A program made the position numbers and the translations under genes. Below are positions 15,720 to 23,563 of a DNA stretch of 64,000 bases, piece after piece. This stretch comes from JALOAR01 sp041649415 (GTDB lineage Bacteria > Patescibacteriota > Minisyncoccia > UBA6257 > Colwellbacteraceae). Where the stretch lies: NCBI GenBank assembly GCA_041649415.1, contig JBAZND010000001.1, forward strand, positions 173,912-237,911, written 5' to 3'. The notes beneath the pieces are model-generated. The model was not told the origin of the DNA. It saw only the letters and a program-made list of their open reading frames with translations, and did not search any database. Position 1 is the first letter of the stretch; every line of letters starts with the position of its first letter.

Positions 15720-16271
15720 GTGATTATCAATTGGCACGGCGGGGGCTCTTACAAAATCCAAAGCTCGGATATTGATGTCCTTGTAGATCCCGCCTCGGGG
15801 AACGCAAACAATCGCCTAAAAGGCAATTTAATTTTGAAGACCCAAGTATCTCTTCCCTTAGACATTCAAAATATTCCGGAACAGGAGATTATCACTGCCG
15901 GCGAATACGAAATCAAAGGAATAAAAATTAAGGGAATTCAAATCTCGTCTGACGGTAAAACTCTTAAAACCGCTTATAGAATCGTAATTGACGATATAAG
16001 TCTCGGATTCTTGGGAGATATCAATACCGAACTAAACGAAAAAACGCTTGATGAATTGGGAGAGATAGATATCCTTTTCGTTCCCGCGAAGCCTATTGCG
16101 GGTCAACTCATCAAGTCGGTTGATCCGTCAATCGCCATTCCCGGCTGGGGCGATCCTAAAATCGTCGCGACAGAAGTTGGCCAAAAACCGGATAGCCAAG
16201 AGAAGCTGGTCATAAAGAAAAAAGACATTGAAGCGGAAGAAGGATTCCGCTTGGTAATTCTCAAATCGTAA
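15720..16271 (+). CDS. Metallo-beta-lactamase-fold protein (UlaG-like)
   Basis: From the GTG at 15720 the protein starts VIINWHGGGSYKIQ, matching the start of UlaG-like MBL proteins. Later parts fit the same fold: VLVDPASGN, TAGEYEIKGIKIKGIQI, TAYRIVIDDISLGFLGDIN, GEIDILFVPA. The canonical HxHxDH zinc motif is not visible; the region where it should lie has been replaced, so hydrolase activity is doubtful. 183 aa. It ends 3 nt before gyrA and is probably co-transcribed with it. A TTG start at 15684 is possible but less like the family. Confidence 0.75.
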   Translation: MIINWHGGGSYKIQSSDIDVLVDPASGNANNRLKGNLILKTQVSLPLDIQNIPEQEIITAGEYEIKGIKIKGIQISSDGKTLKTAYRIVIDDISLGFLGDINTELNEKTLDELGEIDILFVPAKPIAGQLIKSVDPSIAIPGWGDPKIVATEVGQKPDSQEKLVIKKKDIEAEEGFRLVILKS

Positions 16272-16274
16272 ATT

Positions 16275-18743
16275 ATGGAAGAAAAAAAAGTCACCATTAC
16301 GGGCGGTAAAATCAATCCCCGCGAAATAACGGAAGAACTTCGTGAATCTTTCTTGGATTACGCGATGTCTGTTATCGTTGACCGCGCTTTGCCTGATGTT
16401 CGGGACGGCCTGAAGCCGGTGCAACGAAGAATATTGTGGTCTATGTGGGAGTCTGGACTCACTTCCGGCGCGAAAACAAGAAAATCGGCAACGGTCGTCG
16501 GAGACGTCCTCGGCAAATATCATCCTCACGGCGATTCCTCCGTCTATGAAGCGATGGTTCGCCTTGCTCAAGATTTTTCTGTTCGTTATCCGCTTGTCAT
16601 CGGGCAAGGAAACTTCGGTTCCATAGACGGCGACAGCGCCGCCGCTTATCGTTACACGGAAGCCAAAATGTCCAAAGTGGCAGAAGAACTTCTTGTTGAT
16701 ATTGATAAAAAAACAGTTGATTTTATGCCGAACTTTGACGGCACGCATGATGAGCCAACCGTTCTTCCGGCAAAAATCCCAAATCTTTTGTTGAACGGCT
16801 CGGTCGGTATTGCTGTCGGTATGGCTACGAATATCCCGCCGCACAACCTCGATGAAATTCTTTTGGCCGCTTCGTATCTTATAGATAATCCGGAAGCTAC
16901 TTCGGCCGAACTAATGGAGTTCATTAAAGGCCCCGATTTCCCGACGGGCGGCGTAGTCTATGATAAACGCGGCATCACTGAAGCCTATTCTTCGGGTAAA
17001 GGGAAAATAACCATACGCGGCGTCGCCGAAATTGAAGACAAACGCATCATCATCACGGAAATTCCTTATCAGGTAAATAAAGCGGAACTCATTATAAAAC
17101 TAGCCGAGCTTGTTCAAGAAAAGAAGATAGAAGGAATAAGAGACATAAAAGACGAATCGGACAAAAATATCCGTATCGTTATTGACTTGAAAACCGACAC
17201 CATTCCACAAAAAATTCTAAACCAGCTTTACAAACAAACGGACCTCCAGAAGGATTTTCACTTGAATATGATTGCGCTTGGAAAAGGTTTAAAGCCTTCC
17301 TTAATGTCCGTTAAAGACGTTCTTCTCGCCCATATAGAGCACAGGAGAGAAGTGGTTCGACGCCGGGCGGAATATGAACTTTCAAAAGCTAGAGAAAGGG
17401 CGCATATATTGGAAGGTCTTGCTAAAGCGATTGATATCATTGATAAAGTCATCGCGCTTGTTAAAAAATCAAGGGATAAAGCGGACGTCAAAGCAAACCT
17501 CATAAAAAATTTCGATTTCACGGAGGTCCAAGCGGAAGCAATTGCCGAAATGAAACTCTATACGCTCTCTGCCCTTGAGAAAGGAAAAATTGAAAACGAA
17601 CTCACCGAAAAGAAAAAGCTTATTAAAGATTTGGAGGCTTTGCTAAAAAGCGATAAAGCGATGCTCGGGCTGATCAAGGACGAATTCACCGAGATAAAAG
17701 AAAAATTTGGCGATGAAAGAAGAACCCGCGTTGTAACTTCGGGACTTAAAGAATTCAGCGAGGAAGATTTGATTCCCGAAGAGGAGTGCATGATTACGCT
17801 CTCGCTCGGCGGATACATTAAGCGTCTTCTTCCGCAGAGTATCAGAAGCCAGCATAGAGGAGGAAAAGGCGTCATCGGTTCGGATGTCGGCGACGAGGAC
17901 GTTCTGACGCATTTCGTTTCAGCAAATACCCATGACAACATTCTCTTCTTCACCGGCGGCGGAAAAGTTTTCCAGACCAAGGTTTACGACATTCCCGCGG
18001 GATCACGCATGGCTAAAGGCCGAACCATTCATAATTTTCTTGAAATTCCCGCTGAAGAAACTATTTCAGCCATCGTTTCATATCCTTCAAGTAAAAAAAC
18101 GACAAAAGGAAGTTCGCCTCGGCGCAACGAAGCGGAGACGGGCTATCTCATTATGGCCACAGAGTTAGGTGCTGTTAAAAAAACTTCTCTTGAAGAATTT
18201 GCCAACGTGAGAAGAAGCGGCATTATCGCTATTAATCTTAAAAAAGGGGACAAACTCATAGGCGTTAAGCTTTCATCGGGCAAAGACGATGTGATTATGG
18301 GAACCCGAAAAGGACTCGCCATTCGCTTCAAGGAATCAGGTGTGAGACCCATGTCCCGCGCGACAGCCGGCGTTAGAGGCATCTCTCTCCGTTCGGGCGA
18401 TGCCGTCTCTTCTTTTGACGTAATTGCGGGCGGTCAGTCGGGCGATGTAATGTTTCTAAACGTTCTTGAAAAAGGTTTTGCAAAACAAACTTCGCTTAAA
18501 GAATACAAAACGCAAACTCGCGGCGGAAAGGGAATTATCACGGCCGTTGTTACCCCGAAAACGGGCGAACTTGTCGCTTCCAAAATAATTATTGACGATA
18601 AAGAGCTTGTTGCCATATCGGCCAAAGGACAAATATTAAAAACTACAATTGCTTCTGTCCGAAAAACCTCAAGAGCCGCGCAGGGCGTGCGTATCATTGA
18701 TTTGAATTCAGGAGATAAGATAGCGGGCGTTATTTGTCTCTAA
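16275..18743 (+). CDS. gyrA: DNA gyrase subunit A
   Basis: Type II topoisomerase subunit that cuts and rejoins DNA for negative supercoiling. 822 aa. The catalytic Tyr is Tyr127 in AAAYRYTEAKM, and the HPHGDSSVYEAMV stretch (about 83-95) is the quinolone-resistance region with Ser88 and Glu92. The C-terminal beta-pinwheel contains a GyrA box, QHRGGKGV, and repeats such as AKGRTIHNFLEI, SGIIAINLKKGDKLIGV and RGISLRSGDAV. The GyrA box separates it from ParC. No gyrB is in the window. Confidence 0.97.
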   Translation: MEEKKVTITGGKINPREITEELRESFLDYAMSVIVDRALPDVRDGLKPVQRRILWSMWESGLTSGAKTRKSATVVGDVLGKYHPHGDSSVYEAMVRLAQDFSVRYPLVIGQGNFGSIDGDSAAAYRYTEAKMSKVAEELLVDIDKKTVDFMPNFDGTHDEPTVLPAKIPNLLLNGSVGIAVGMATNIPPHNLDEILLAASYLIDNPEATSAELMEFIKGPDFPTGGVVYDKRGITEAYSSGKGKITIRGVAEIEDKRIIITEIPYQVNKAELIIKLAELVQEKKIEGIRDIKDESDKNIRIVIDLKTDTIPQKILNQLYKQTDLQKDFHLNMIALGKGLKPSLMSVKDVLLAHIEHRREVVRRRAEYELSKARERAHILEGLAKAIDIIDKVIALVKKSRDKADVKANLIKNFDFTEVQAEAIAEMKLYTLSALEKGKIENELTEKKKLIKDLEALLKSDKAMLGLIKDEFTEIKEKFGDERRTRVVTSGLKEFSEEDLIPEEECMITLSLGGYIKRLLPQSIRSQHRGGKGVIGSDVGDEDVLTHFVSANTHDNILFFTGGGKVFQTKVYDIPAGSRMAKGRTIHNFLEIPAEETISAIVSYPSSKKTTKGSSPRRNEAETGYLIMATELGAVKKTSLEEFANVRRSGIIAINLKKGDKLIGVKLSSGKDDVIMGTRKGLAIRFKESGVRPMSRATAGVRGISLRSGDAVSSFDVIAGGQSGDVMFLNVLEKGFAKQTSLKEYKTQTRGGKGIITAVVTPKTGELVASKIIIDDKELVAISAKGQILKTTIASVRKTSRAAQGVRIIDLNSGDKIAGVICL

Positions 18744-18748
18744 GAAGC

Positions 18749-18757
18749 TGTTATAAT
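18749..18757 (+). promoter_or_regulatory. Extended -10 (TGtTATAAT) 8 nt before the solute-binding protein gene
   Basis: TG at 18749-18750, TATAAT at 18752-18757, ATG at 18766. Transcription would start at or next to the ATG, so this mRNA should be leaderless. The box begins just after the gyrA stop codon. Confidence 0.6.
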
Positions 18758-18765
18758 TAACAACG

Positions 18766-19974
18766 ATGAGTTTATCGAAGAATCAACTTATTATTTTAAG
18801 TGTCGTCGGATTTGTGGTAATTGTTTTCGCCGTTATTATTTTTACCGGACTGGGCCTTCGGGCTGACAGAGAATCAGCCTCGCTGTCTCTTTGGGGAGTT
18901 GACGACCGCGACGTGTTTGAACCGATAATTAACGATTTTAATAAGGATTACCCGAACGTTAAGATAAGCTACGACCAAATTCCTGAAGAGAACTATGAAC
19001 AAAGTTTAATTGACGCGCTCGCAGCTGGAAACGGCCCCGATATTTTCATGTTTCGCTCCGATTGGATGCGAAAACATATGAACAAAGTCATCTCGGCGCC
19101 GGAAGATATTCTCTCGGCTGGAAGGTTTGGAAGCCTTTTCCCTCAAGTGGCTGTTCAAGATTTCGTTTCTGGAAATGCGGTCTATGCTTCGCCTCTCTAC
19201 GTTGATACTCTCGCGCTTTATTACAACCGAAACATTTTTGATAGAAAAAATATTGCTATTCCGCCAAACACTTGGGAAGGCTTTAAAAACGCCATTTCGC
19301 GAGGTGTAGCCGCCTCGTTTGGCGGATACGCGCCCCTCGTCGCGCACTCGGGAGACATTATGAATGCGTTATTTATGCAAGCGAATGCGGACTTGAGTCT
19401 CCAAAACAAATCGTTTGTGAGACTTTCGGAGGACGCCGGAATAACCGCTCTCAATCTTTATACAAGCGTTAAAGCCCCCGTAGTCGAGACTTATGCCGGA
19501 TTTGCGAACGAAACATTAGGTATGATTATTGATTATGAGTCCGCGCGGAAAATAATTCAGGACAGGAATCCTTTTTTAAATTTCTCTGTGGCGATGCTAC
19601 CGCAATTGGACACGGGTTCACCCGTCGTTCCGGCAAAGTATTACGGTCTCGCGGTTTCCACCAAATCCGTCAGCCCGACACTCGCGTGGGAATTTGTCTC
19701 TTATGTGACAACAAATGCCTCGGCCGCCGAAAGTTATTTAAACGCCTCCAATCACCCGCCGGCTCTTCGGAGTTTCATTCAATCTTATTCGGGAGACCCG
19801 ATATTTGGTGTCTTCGCCGCGCAAGCGCTCATAGCGCGCAGTTGGAACATGCCCGCGTCTGAAAATGTTTTCACGATATTTAACACAATGATACAATCAG
19901 TGGTAAGCGGCGGCGCTTCTGTTAAAAGCGCTCTCACGACCGCGGAAACGGCCATCAATAATCTCGTTCGCTAA
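18766..19974 (+). CDS. Membrane-anchored extracellular solute-binding protein (sugar ABC-type)
   Basis: Binding-protein fold of the sugar ABC transporter type. One N-terminal membrane helix (about residues 8-30) with no signal-peptidase site or lipobox, so it is probably anchored. Then LSLWGVDDRDVFEPIINDFNKDYPNVKISYDQIPEENYEQSLIDALAAGNGPDIFMF, AVYASPLYVDTLALYYNRNIF and YYGLAVSTKSVSPTLAWEFVSYVT, all family-like. 402 aa. No permease or ATPase gene is near; instead three small pilin-like genes follow within 8 to about 90 bp. It may bind a substrate for another uptake system or act as a surface receptor. Confidence 0.88.
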   Translation: MSLSKNQLIILSVVGFVVIVFAVIIFTGLGLRADRESASLSLWGVDDRDVFEPIINDFNKDYPNVKISYDQIPEENYEQSLIDALAAGNGPDIFMFRSDWMRKHMNKVISAPEDILSAGRFGSLFPQVAVQDFVSGNAVYASPLYVDTLALYYNRNIFDRKNIAIPPNTWEGFKNAISRGVAASFGGYAPLVAHSGDIMNALFMQANADLSLQNKSFVRLSEDAGITALNLYTSVKAPVVETYAGFANETLGMIIDYESARKIIQDRNPFLNFSVAMLPQLDTGSPVVPAKYYGLAVSTKSVSPTLAWEFVSYVTTNASAAESYLNASNHPPALRSFIQSYSGDPIFGVFAAQALIARSWNMPASENVFTIFNTMIQSVVSGGASVKSALTTAETAINNLVR

Positions 19975-19981
19975 AATAAAA

Positions 19982-20434
19982 ATGAAACCAAAAATAATCG
20001 CTCTTCTAATCACGATCTCGGGAATTCTTATTTTTTCTTATCCTGTCTTGGCCGACGTAACAGGCGAAAGCTCTAACCTGTCGGACTGCACTATTGATAA
20101 ATTCAGCTTTGATAAAGGCATTACTCCGGAGCGCTTTCAAAATCTTGAGCATTTCACCGACCCTGCCACTTGGTGCGATTTCCTCCAAATTGCAAGTAAC
20201 GTCATAGGTATGCTTTATATGCTGGTTTTCCCTCTGGCTATTCTTATGATTATTGCGGGGGGAATCATTCTTGTCACGGCCGGAGGCAACGAATCTCGGA
20301 TAACGAAAGGGAAAAAATTCATCTCGGCCGCTCTCATCGGCATAGCGGTTGCGGTCGGCGCCGGAGTAATACTTGGCGCGATTATCAAAGGATTGGGGGT
20401 CACCGACACTTCCCTAATGCCTTGGTTGTTCTAA
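19982..20434 (+). CDS. Exported two-helix protein, T4SS pilin-like (VirB2/TrbC type)
   Basis: 150 aa. Cleavable signal peptide (about residues 1-24, ending VLADV), a short Cys-containing segment (SNLSDCTIDK, DPATWCDFLQ), then two membrane helices (about 70-95 and 112-136) joined by a basic loop (GNESRITKGKKFI). That layout fits the pilin-like family common in CPR genomes, related in shape to VirB2/TrbC. The spaced Cys pair could form a disulfide outside the cell. 7 nt after the solute-binding protein gene; no SD. Role in a pilus is inferred only. Confidence 0.75.
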   Translation: MKPKIIALLITISGILIFSYPVLADVTGESSNLSDCTIDKFSFDKGITPERFQNLEHFTDPATWCDFLQIASNVIGMLYMLVFPLAILMIIAGGIILVTAGGNESRITKGKKFISAALIGIAVAVGAGVILGAIIKGLGVTDTSLMPWLF

Positions 20435-20451
20435 AATACATATAAATTCAA

Positions 20452-20811
20452 ATGACAGCCTTAATAAATAAAATAATTACCTTTGTTGCCAAACATTTCA
20501 CGGCGATTGCCGACACTACGGGAACCACTCCCGATGATTCACTGCCGTCGTTTACCATTAACCCCCCCGTTGACATCGGCGGTAATTTGGATGAAATTTT
20601 AAATAAAGCCATCAGTATTCTAACGCCGGTCGTGCTTACTGTCGCCGGCGCTATGTATCTTTATGCCGGTTTTCTGTTTCTTACTTCCGGCGGAAAAGAG
20701 GAAAACGTGAGCAAAGCAAAGAAGACTCTTCTCTGGACAACAATCGGTGTCGCCGCAACCGTTCTCGCCGGAACCATCGTCTATGCTGTCAAAGAAATCT
20801 TTGGCGCGTAA
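20452..20811 (+). CDS. T4SS pilin-like two-helix membrane protein
   Basis: 119 aa. N-terminal region without a strong signal peptide, then helices at about 55-78 and 90-115 joined by a basic loop (GGKEENVSKAKKTLLWTTIG). The loop and second helix repeat the pattern of the neighbours at 19982 and 20904, so the three are paralogues or a multi-subunit set. 17 bp after the previous gene, no SD. Could be pilin-like or a small channel-forming protein. Confidence 0.72.
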   Translation: MTALINKIITFVAKHFTAIADTTGTTPDDSLPSFTINPPVDIGGNLDEILNKAISILTPVVLTVAGAMYLYAGFLFLTSGGKEENVSKAKKTLLWTTIGVAATVLAGTIVYAVKEIFGA

Positions 20812-20903
20812 TTTTGCTTAAGAGGAGGATTATTTGTTATAATCCAGACAAAATAAAAAGGTCGCCTATCGTTTCAAACGTCAGTCGAAAATAAACTAAC
20901 TAT

Positions 20904-21224
20904 ATGAATAAAATAATCGCGCTTATTGGACAACGCTTCATGGCGTTTGCCGATACTGCGCCGGGCGTACCGGAAGTGCCCCTGAACAACATACAGCAGA
21001 TACTGGACTTGGTTAATAAAATAGTTAACTGGGTTTTTGCCTTTTTCTTTGCGGCGGCAATATTCTTTATTCTTTGGGCTGCTTTTGATTTTCTGACCGC
21101 AGCCGGGAAAGAAGAAAAGCTAGCATCAGCTAAAAACAGATTGATTTATGCGGCCATTGGTATTGCTCTCGCACTTGTGGCAAGGAGCATCCCTCTGCTT
21201 GTCCAGACTTTCATTAAACCTTAA
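20904..21224 (+). CDS. T4SS pilin-like two-helix membrane protein
   Basis: 106 aa. Two hydrophobic segments (about 38-65 and 80-100) around AAGKEEKLASAKNRLIYAAIG, the same loop type as the gene at 20452 (SGGKEENVSKAKK). Its start repeats that gene's (MNKIIALIGQRFMAFADT against MTALINKIITFVAKHFTAIADT), so the two arose by duplication. It ends the cluster and is followed by a strong terminator. No SD. Confidence 0.74.
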   Translation: MNKIIALIGQRFMAFADTAPGVPEVPLNNIQQILDLVNKIVNWVFAFFFAAAIFFILWAAFDFLTAAGKEEKLASAKNRLIYAAIGIALALVARSIPLLVQTFIKP

Positions 21225-21239
21225 ACTGTAACGCAATAA

Positions 21240-21278
21240 AAAAGACCCCATGTCCAAATGGGGTCTTTTGTTTTTTTT
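21240..21278. terminator. Intrinsic terminator between convergent units
   Basis: AAAAGACCCCA and TGGGGTCTTTT pair across an 8-nt loop, followed by T-rich sequence on the plus strand; the A-run before it gives a U-run on the minus strand. It ends the pilin-like cluster and probably also the SPFH operon. Confidence 0.9.
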
Positions 21279-21280
21279 GC

Positions 21281-21745
21281 CTACTGAACGGTAATCTCTT
21301 GAATTACCCTTTCTGTAGGCGACGGATTATACAGTCTAAAAACGAAAACCTTGGCGTAATAGTTGGCATCTATAATCACGCCCGGCTTATCTTTTATCAA
21401 ATTCCCATTTGAGAACTTGATATGCACTTCGCCCGTAGGCTTCGTGCTGAAGAATGTCCCGTCAATGACAATCCACTGCGGTGTCCAGCTAAGCGGTTCT
21501 ATTGGTATTTTCACCGTCTGCCCGGAGCCGATATGAAGATCCTGCTTCGTGATTTCTTCCTCAAGCCCGACGAAGTTCTTTGCATCGGCAGAAATTCTTC
21601 GCAGAGCGGGGGAAAGTTTACCGTATCCGGCAATGGTCAGGATAACGCCGAGAATCAGGAGAATGACGGCAAGAATAACGCCGGCCGTATTAATGTGTTT
21701 TGCGAGTCTTTCGGCTCTGTCCGGCGACTTTGTCTCATTAGCCAT
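21281..21745 (-). CDS. Small membrane protein, partner of the SPFH protein (hypothetical)
   Basis: 154 aa from the ATG at 21745, preceded by a strong SD (AAGGGAGGTG, 6 nt spacing), which decides this start over a GTG 9 nt upstream. One membrane helix (about residues 21-43), a short linker, then a beta-rich extracytoplasmic domain (SGQTVKIPIEPLSWTPQWIVIDGTFFSTKPTGEVHIKFSNG). It overlaps the end of the SPFH gene by 8 nt, so translation is probably coupled. No family recognised. Its strong SD is unlike nearly all genes around it. Confidence 0.8.
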   Translation of the reverse strand: MANETKSPDRAERLAKHINTAGVILAVILLILGVILTIAGYGKLSPALRRISADAKNFVGLEEEITKQDLHIGSGQTVKIPIEPLSWTPQWIVIDGTFFSTKPTGEVHIKFSNGNLIKDKPGVIIDANYYAKVFVFRLYNPSPTERVIQEITVQ

Positions 21746-22877
21746 TGTTCGCACCTCCCTTCATAAGCGCAGCGAGTATTTTTTCTGCGGCAGCGAGCAC
21801 ATTCGGCGCAAACGTAACCTGATGTTCTTGCACTGTTTTTGGTATCTTACCAAGATGGGCATAAACGCACTGGATAGCCTCTCCGTTAGACATTCCAATT
21901 TCTTTGGCCAGCGTCTTAGCCATGTCTATGATGTGCGTCTGTTCCTCCACCTCGGCACGGGTCTCTTGAGCTTCTTTAGCTGCCTGATCGGCTTTCTGCG
22001 CCGTTTCGCCTACTACCTTAATGTCGGACAAATTCAGGCGCTGGATGATAATGCCGAGAGAGGGGAGAACATACTGTCCGCTTCCACTGCGAAGATTGGC
22101 GATAACCTGTCTTCTTTCTTGAAGAGCTTCCTCTATCTTTTCCTTTTTTTCGGGGTCAAGTTCCTGGAAATATTTATTGAGTCTTTCCCAGTTTTCACCC
22201 CAGCGTCCAATTTCCACACCGCTTGGTATGCCCTGCGGATCTGCCAAGTATTTCAGAAGGGTCGCTGTCGGAACATCCGAAGGAATTGTCTGTAAAGTCT
22301 CACCTAAAATGGATTTTGTAATGACAGCGAGCGCTTCACCATTGGCCTTTATGGCCTCGTCCCAAGTGGCAGGACCCTCATCTCCGGATATTGCCCAAGT
22401 CCTCAATCGTTCCCTAATTATATCCTGTAAAATAGACTTGATCTTGTCTCCCCTGCCCGCGTTAAGATAGGATATGATGTGTTTCACGGCGGGAATGAAA
22501 GTGAGCGAAGCTTGTATTTCTACCTCCGCTTTATCAGGAGTGCGGACCGTCATTGGCGGCAGATCAAAATTTATTTTACTGACTTCTATCAGTATCACGT
22601 CGAACAGAAACTTGATCTTGTAAAAAGGTAGAAATCTGATTCCTTCTTCCAATGTCGCGCCAGTTCTATCCCCGAGAAAGACTATCGCCCCAGCATGAGG
22701 CGGGTCGGCTGGAATTTCCGTGAAGCTGATACAGAGAAACTTTGTCGTGAGGAAAATCGCTGCTGCTAGCCCAAAGTAAATTGCCGGTTGCCCAATCCAG
22801 TAACCGAGGATGATTGTGATAATCACCGTGACGGCGACTATGAGCACAACGACTGAAATGGTAATAGCGCCTCTCAT
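21738..22877 (-). CDS. SPFH/band 7 domain membrane protein
   Basis: 379 aa. Two N-terminal hydrophobic segments (about 5-30 and 34-52), then an SPFH domain (about 60-260): AGAIVFLGDRTGATLEEGIRFLPFY and IEVSKINFDLPPMTVRTPDKAEVEIQASLTFIP are stomatin/prohibitin-like. A helical coiled part (ETAQKADQAAKEAQETRAEVEEQTH) follows. Such proteins form rings that organise membrane microdomains or control proteases. Promoter at 22961-22933, SD AAAGGA near the ATG. The SD and promoter style differ from the core genes. Confidence 0.88.
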   Translation of the reverse strand: MRGAITISVVVLIVAVTVIITIILGYWIGQPAIYFGLAAAIFLTTKFLCISFTEIPADPPHAGAIVFLGDRTGATLEEGIRFLPFYKIKFLFDVILIEVSKINFDLPPMTVRTPDKAEVEIQASLTFIPAVKHIISYLNAGRGDKIKSILQDIIRERLRTWAISGDEGPATWDEAIKANGEALAVITKSILGETLQTIPSDVPTATLLKYLADPQGIPSGVEIGRWGENWERLNKYFQELDPEKKEKIEEALQERRQVIANLRSGSGQYVLPSLGIIIQRLNLSDIKVVGETAQKADQAAKEAQETRAEVEEQTHIIDMAKTLAKEIGMSNGEAIQCVYAHLGKIPKTVQEHQVTFAPNVLAAAEKILAALMKGGANNG

Positions 22878-22932
22878 TTTTCACCAGTCCTTTCAATTCT
22901 TGCTTATAAAAATTTTCAATTTTTCAAAGTTC

Positions 22933-22961
22933 ACCATATCACAAAAATAAGAATTTGTCAA
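22933..22961 (-). promoter_or_regulatory. Promoter of the SPFH operon
   Basis: Minus strand TTGACA at 22961-22956, 17 bp spacer, extended -10 TGaTATGGT at 22938-22933. The leader is about 50 nt and ends with an SD. Confidence 0.7.
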
Positions 22962-22983
22962 TTCTCTGGCTTGTTTAATTTTG

Positions 22984-23064
22984 TGCTCCCGGGAGGATTT
23001 GAACCTCCAATCCTTTCGGAACATGGTCCTAAGCCATGCGCGTCTGCCGTTCCGCCACGGGAGC
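22984..23064 (-). tRNA. tRNA-Leu (anticodon UAG)
   Basis: Class II tRNA on the minus strand: acceptor GCTCCCG/CGGGAGC, anticodon loop CTTAGGA (anticodon TAG), long variable arm (GTTCCGAAAGGATT), T arm GGAGG TTCAAAT CCTCC, discriminator A. CCA not encoded. 81 nt. Confidence 0.96.
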
Positions 23065-23110
23065 GATTATCCGAATTATGAGCTAATCAGTGCTATGCAA
23101 GCAACATCCA

Positions 23111-23139
23111 TTGACAATTACATTATTATATGTCACAAC
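23111..23139 (+). promoter_or_regulatory. Promoter of the orphan gene at 23190
   Basis: TTGACA at 23111-23116, 17 bp spacer, CACAAC at 23134-23139 preceded by ATATGt. The -10 alone is poor, but the same TTGACA-N17-ATATGc-CACAAT arrangement recurs at 33737, so both are likely real extended -10 promoters. Confidence 0.5.
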
Positions 23140-23189
23140 GAAACCAGATTCTTAATTTGATTTCCACGTGGCGAAGGGAGGCATTTCCT

Positions 23190-23522
23190 ATGTCTAGCAA
23201 TAAAACCACCGCATTCCAGTATGCGTTCTATGGAATGTCACTCGTGCAATTGTTTGATTCCCTTAGGTATCAGCGTAGCGTTATCCTTGTGCTTGTTCCG
23301 AATGGAGAACAAAAGTCTCCTCTTCTCGCGAAGCTAGGAGTCGGTATGTCTCTCCAGGGAACTACGGTCGAGTGGATTCACACAATGATACGTGATACCC
23401 ACAACACCTGGGACTGGATGTTTGGGTTGTATGACCCAAACGCCATCTTCGGTGTCCACCGTCTTTGGGGATATCTCGACGGTTCTACGGCAAGAGGAGT
23501 GCTCATGCCAAGTGAAAACTAA
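23190..23522 (+). CDS. Orphan hypothetical protein (110 aa)
   Basis: No family recognised. The start at 23190 is fixed by AAGGGAGG 8 nt before the ATG. Aromatic-rich soluble-looking protein: AFQYAFYGMSLVQLFDSLRYQRSVILVLVPNGEQKSP in the first half, VEWIHTMIRDTHNTWDWMFGLYDPNAIFGVHRLWGYLDG in the second. No membrane helix or signal peptide. Complete single-gene unit with its own promoter, SD and terminator, lying between tRNA-Leu and the recombinase gene. That setting, plus SD use, suggests recent acquisition or a distinct regulatory class. Confidence 0.72.
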   Translation: MSSNKTTAFQYAFYGMSLVQLFDSLRYQRSVILVLVPNGEQKSPLLAKLGVGMSLQGTTVEWIHTMIRDTHNTWDWMFGLYDPNAIFGVHRLWGYLDGSTARGVLMPSEN

Positions 23523-23530
23523 ACCCCAAT

Positions 23531-23563
23531 TAAACGCTTGTCCTAAACGGACAGCGTTTTTTT
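23531..23563. terminator. Intrinsic terminator after the orphan gene
   Basis: AAACGC-t-TGTCC pairs with GGACA-GCGTTT across a 5-nt loop (one bulged base), followed by a run of seven T. It lies between the convergent orphan and recombinase genes. Confidence 0.85.

Noticed and set aside
16275..18743. Topoisomerase IV ParC
   Set aside because: The C-terminal domain has a GyrA box (QHRGGKGV), so gyrase is the better call.
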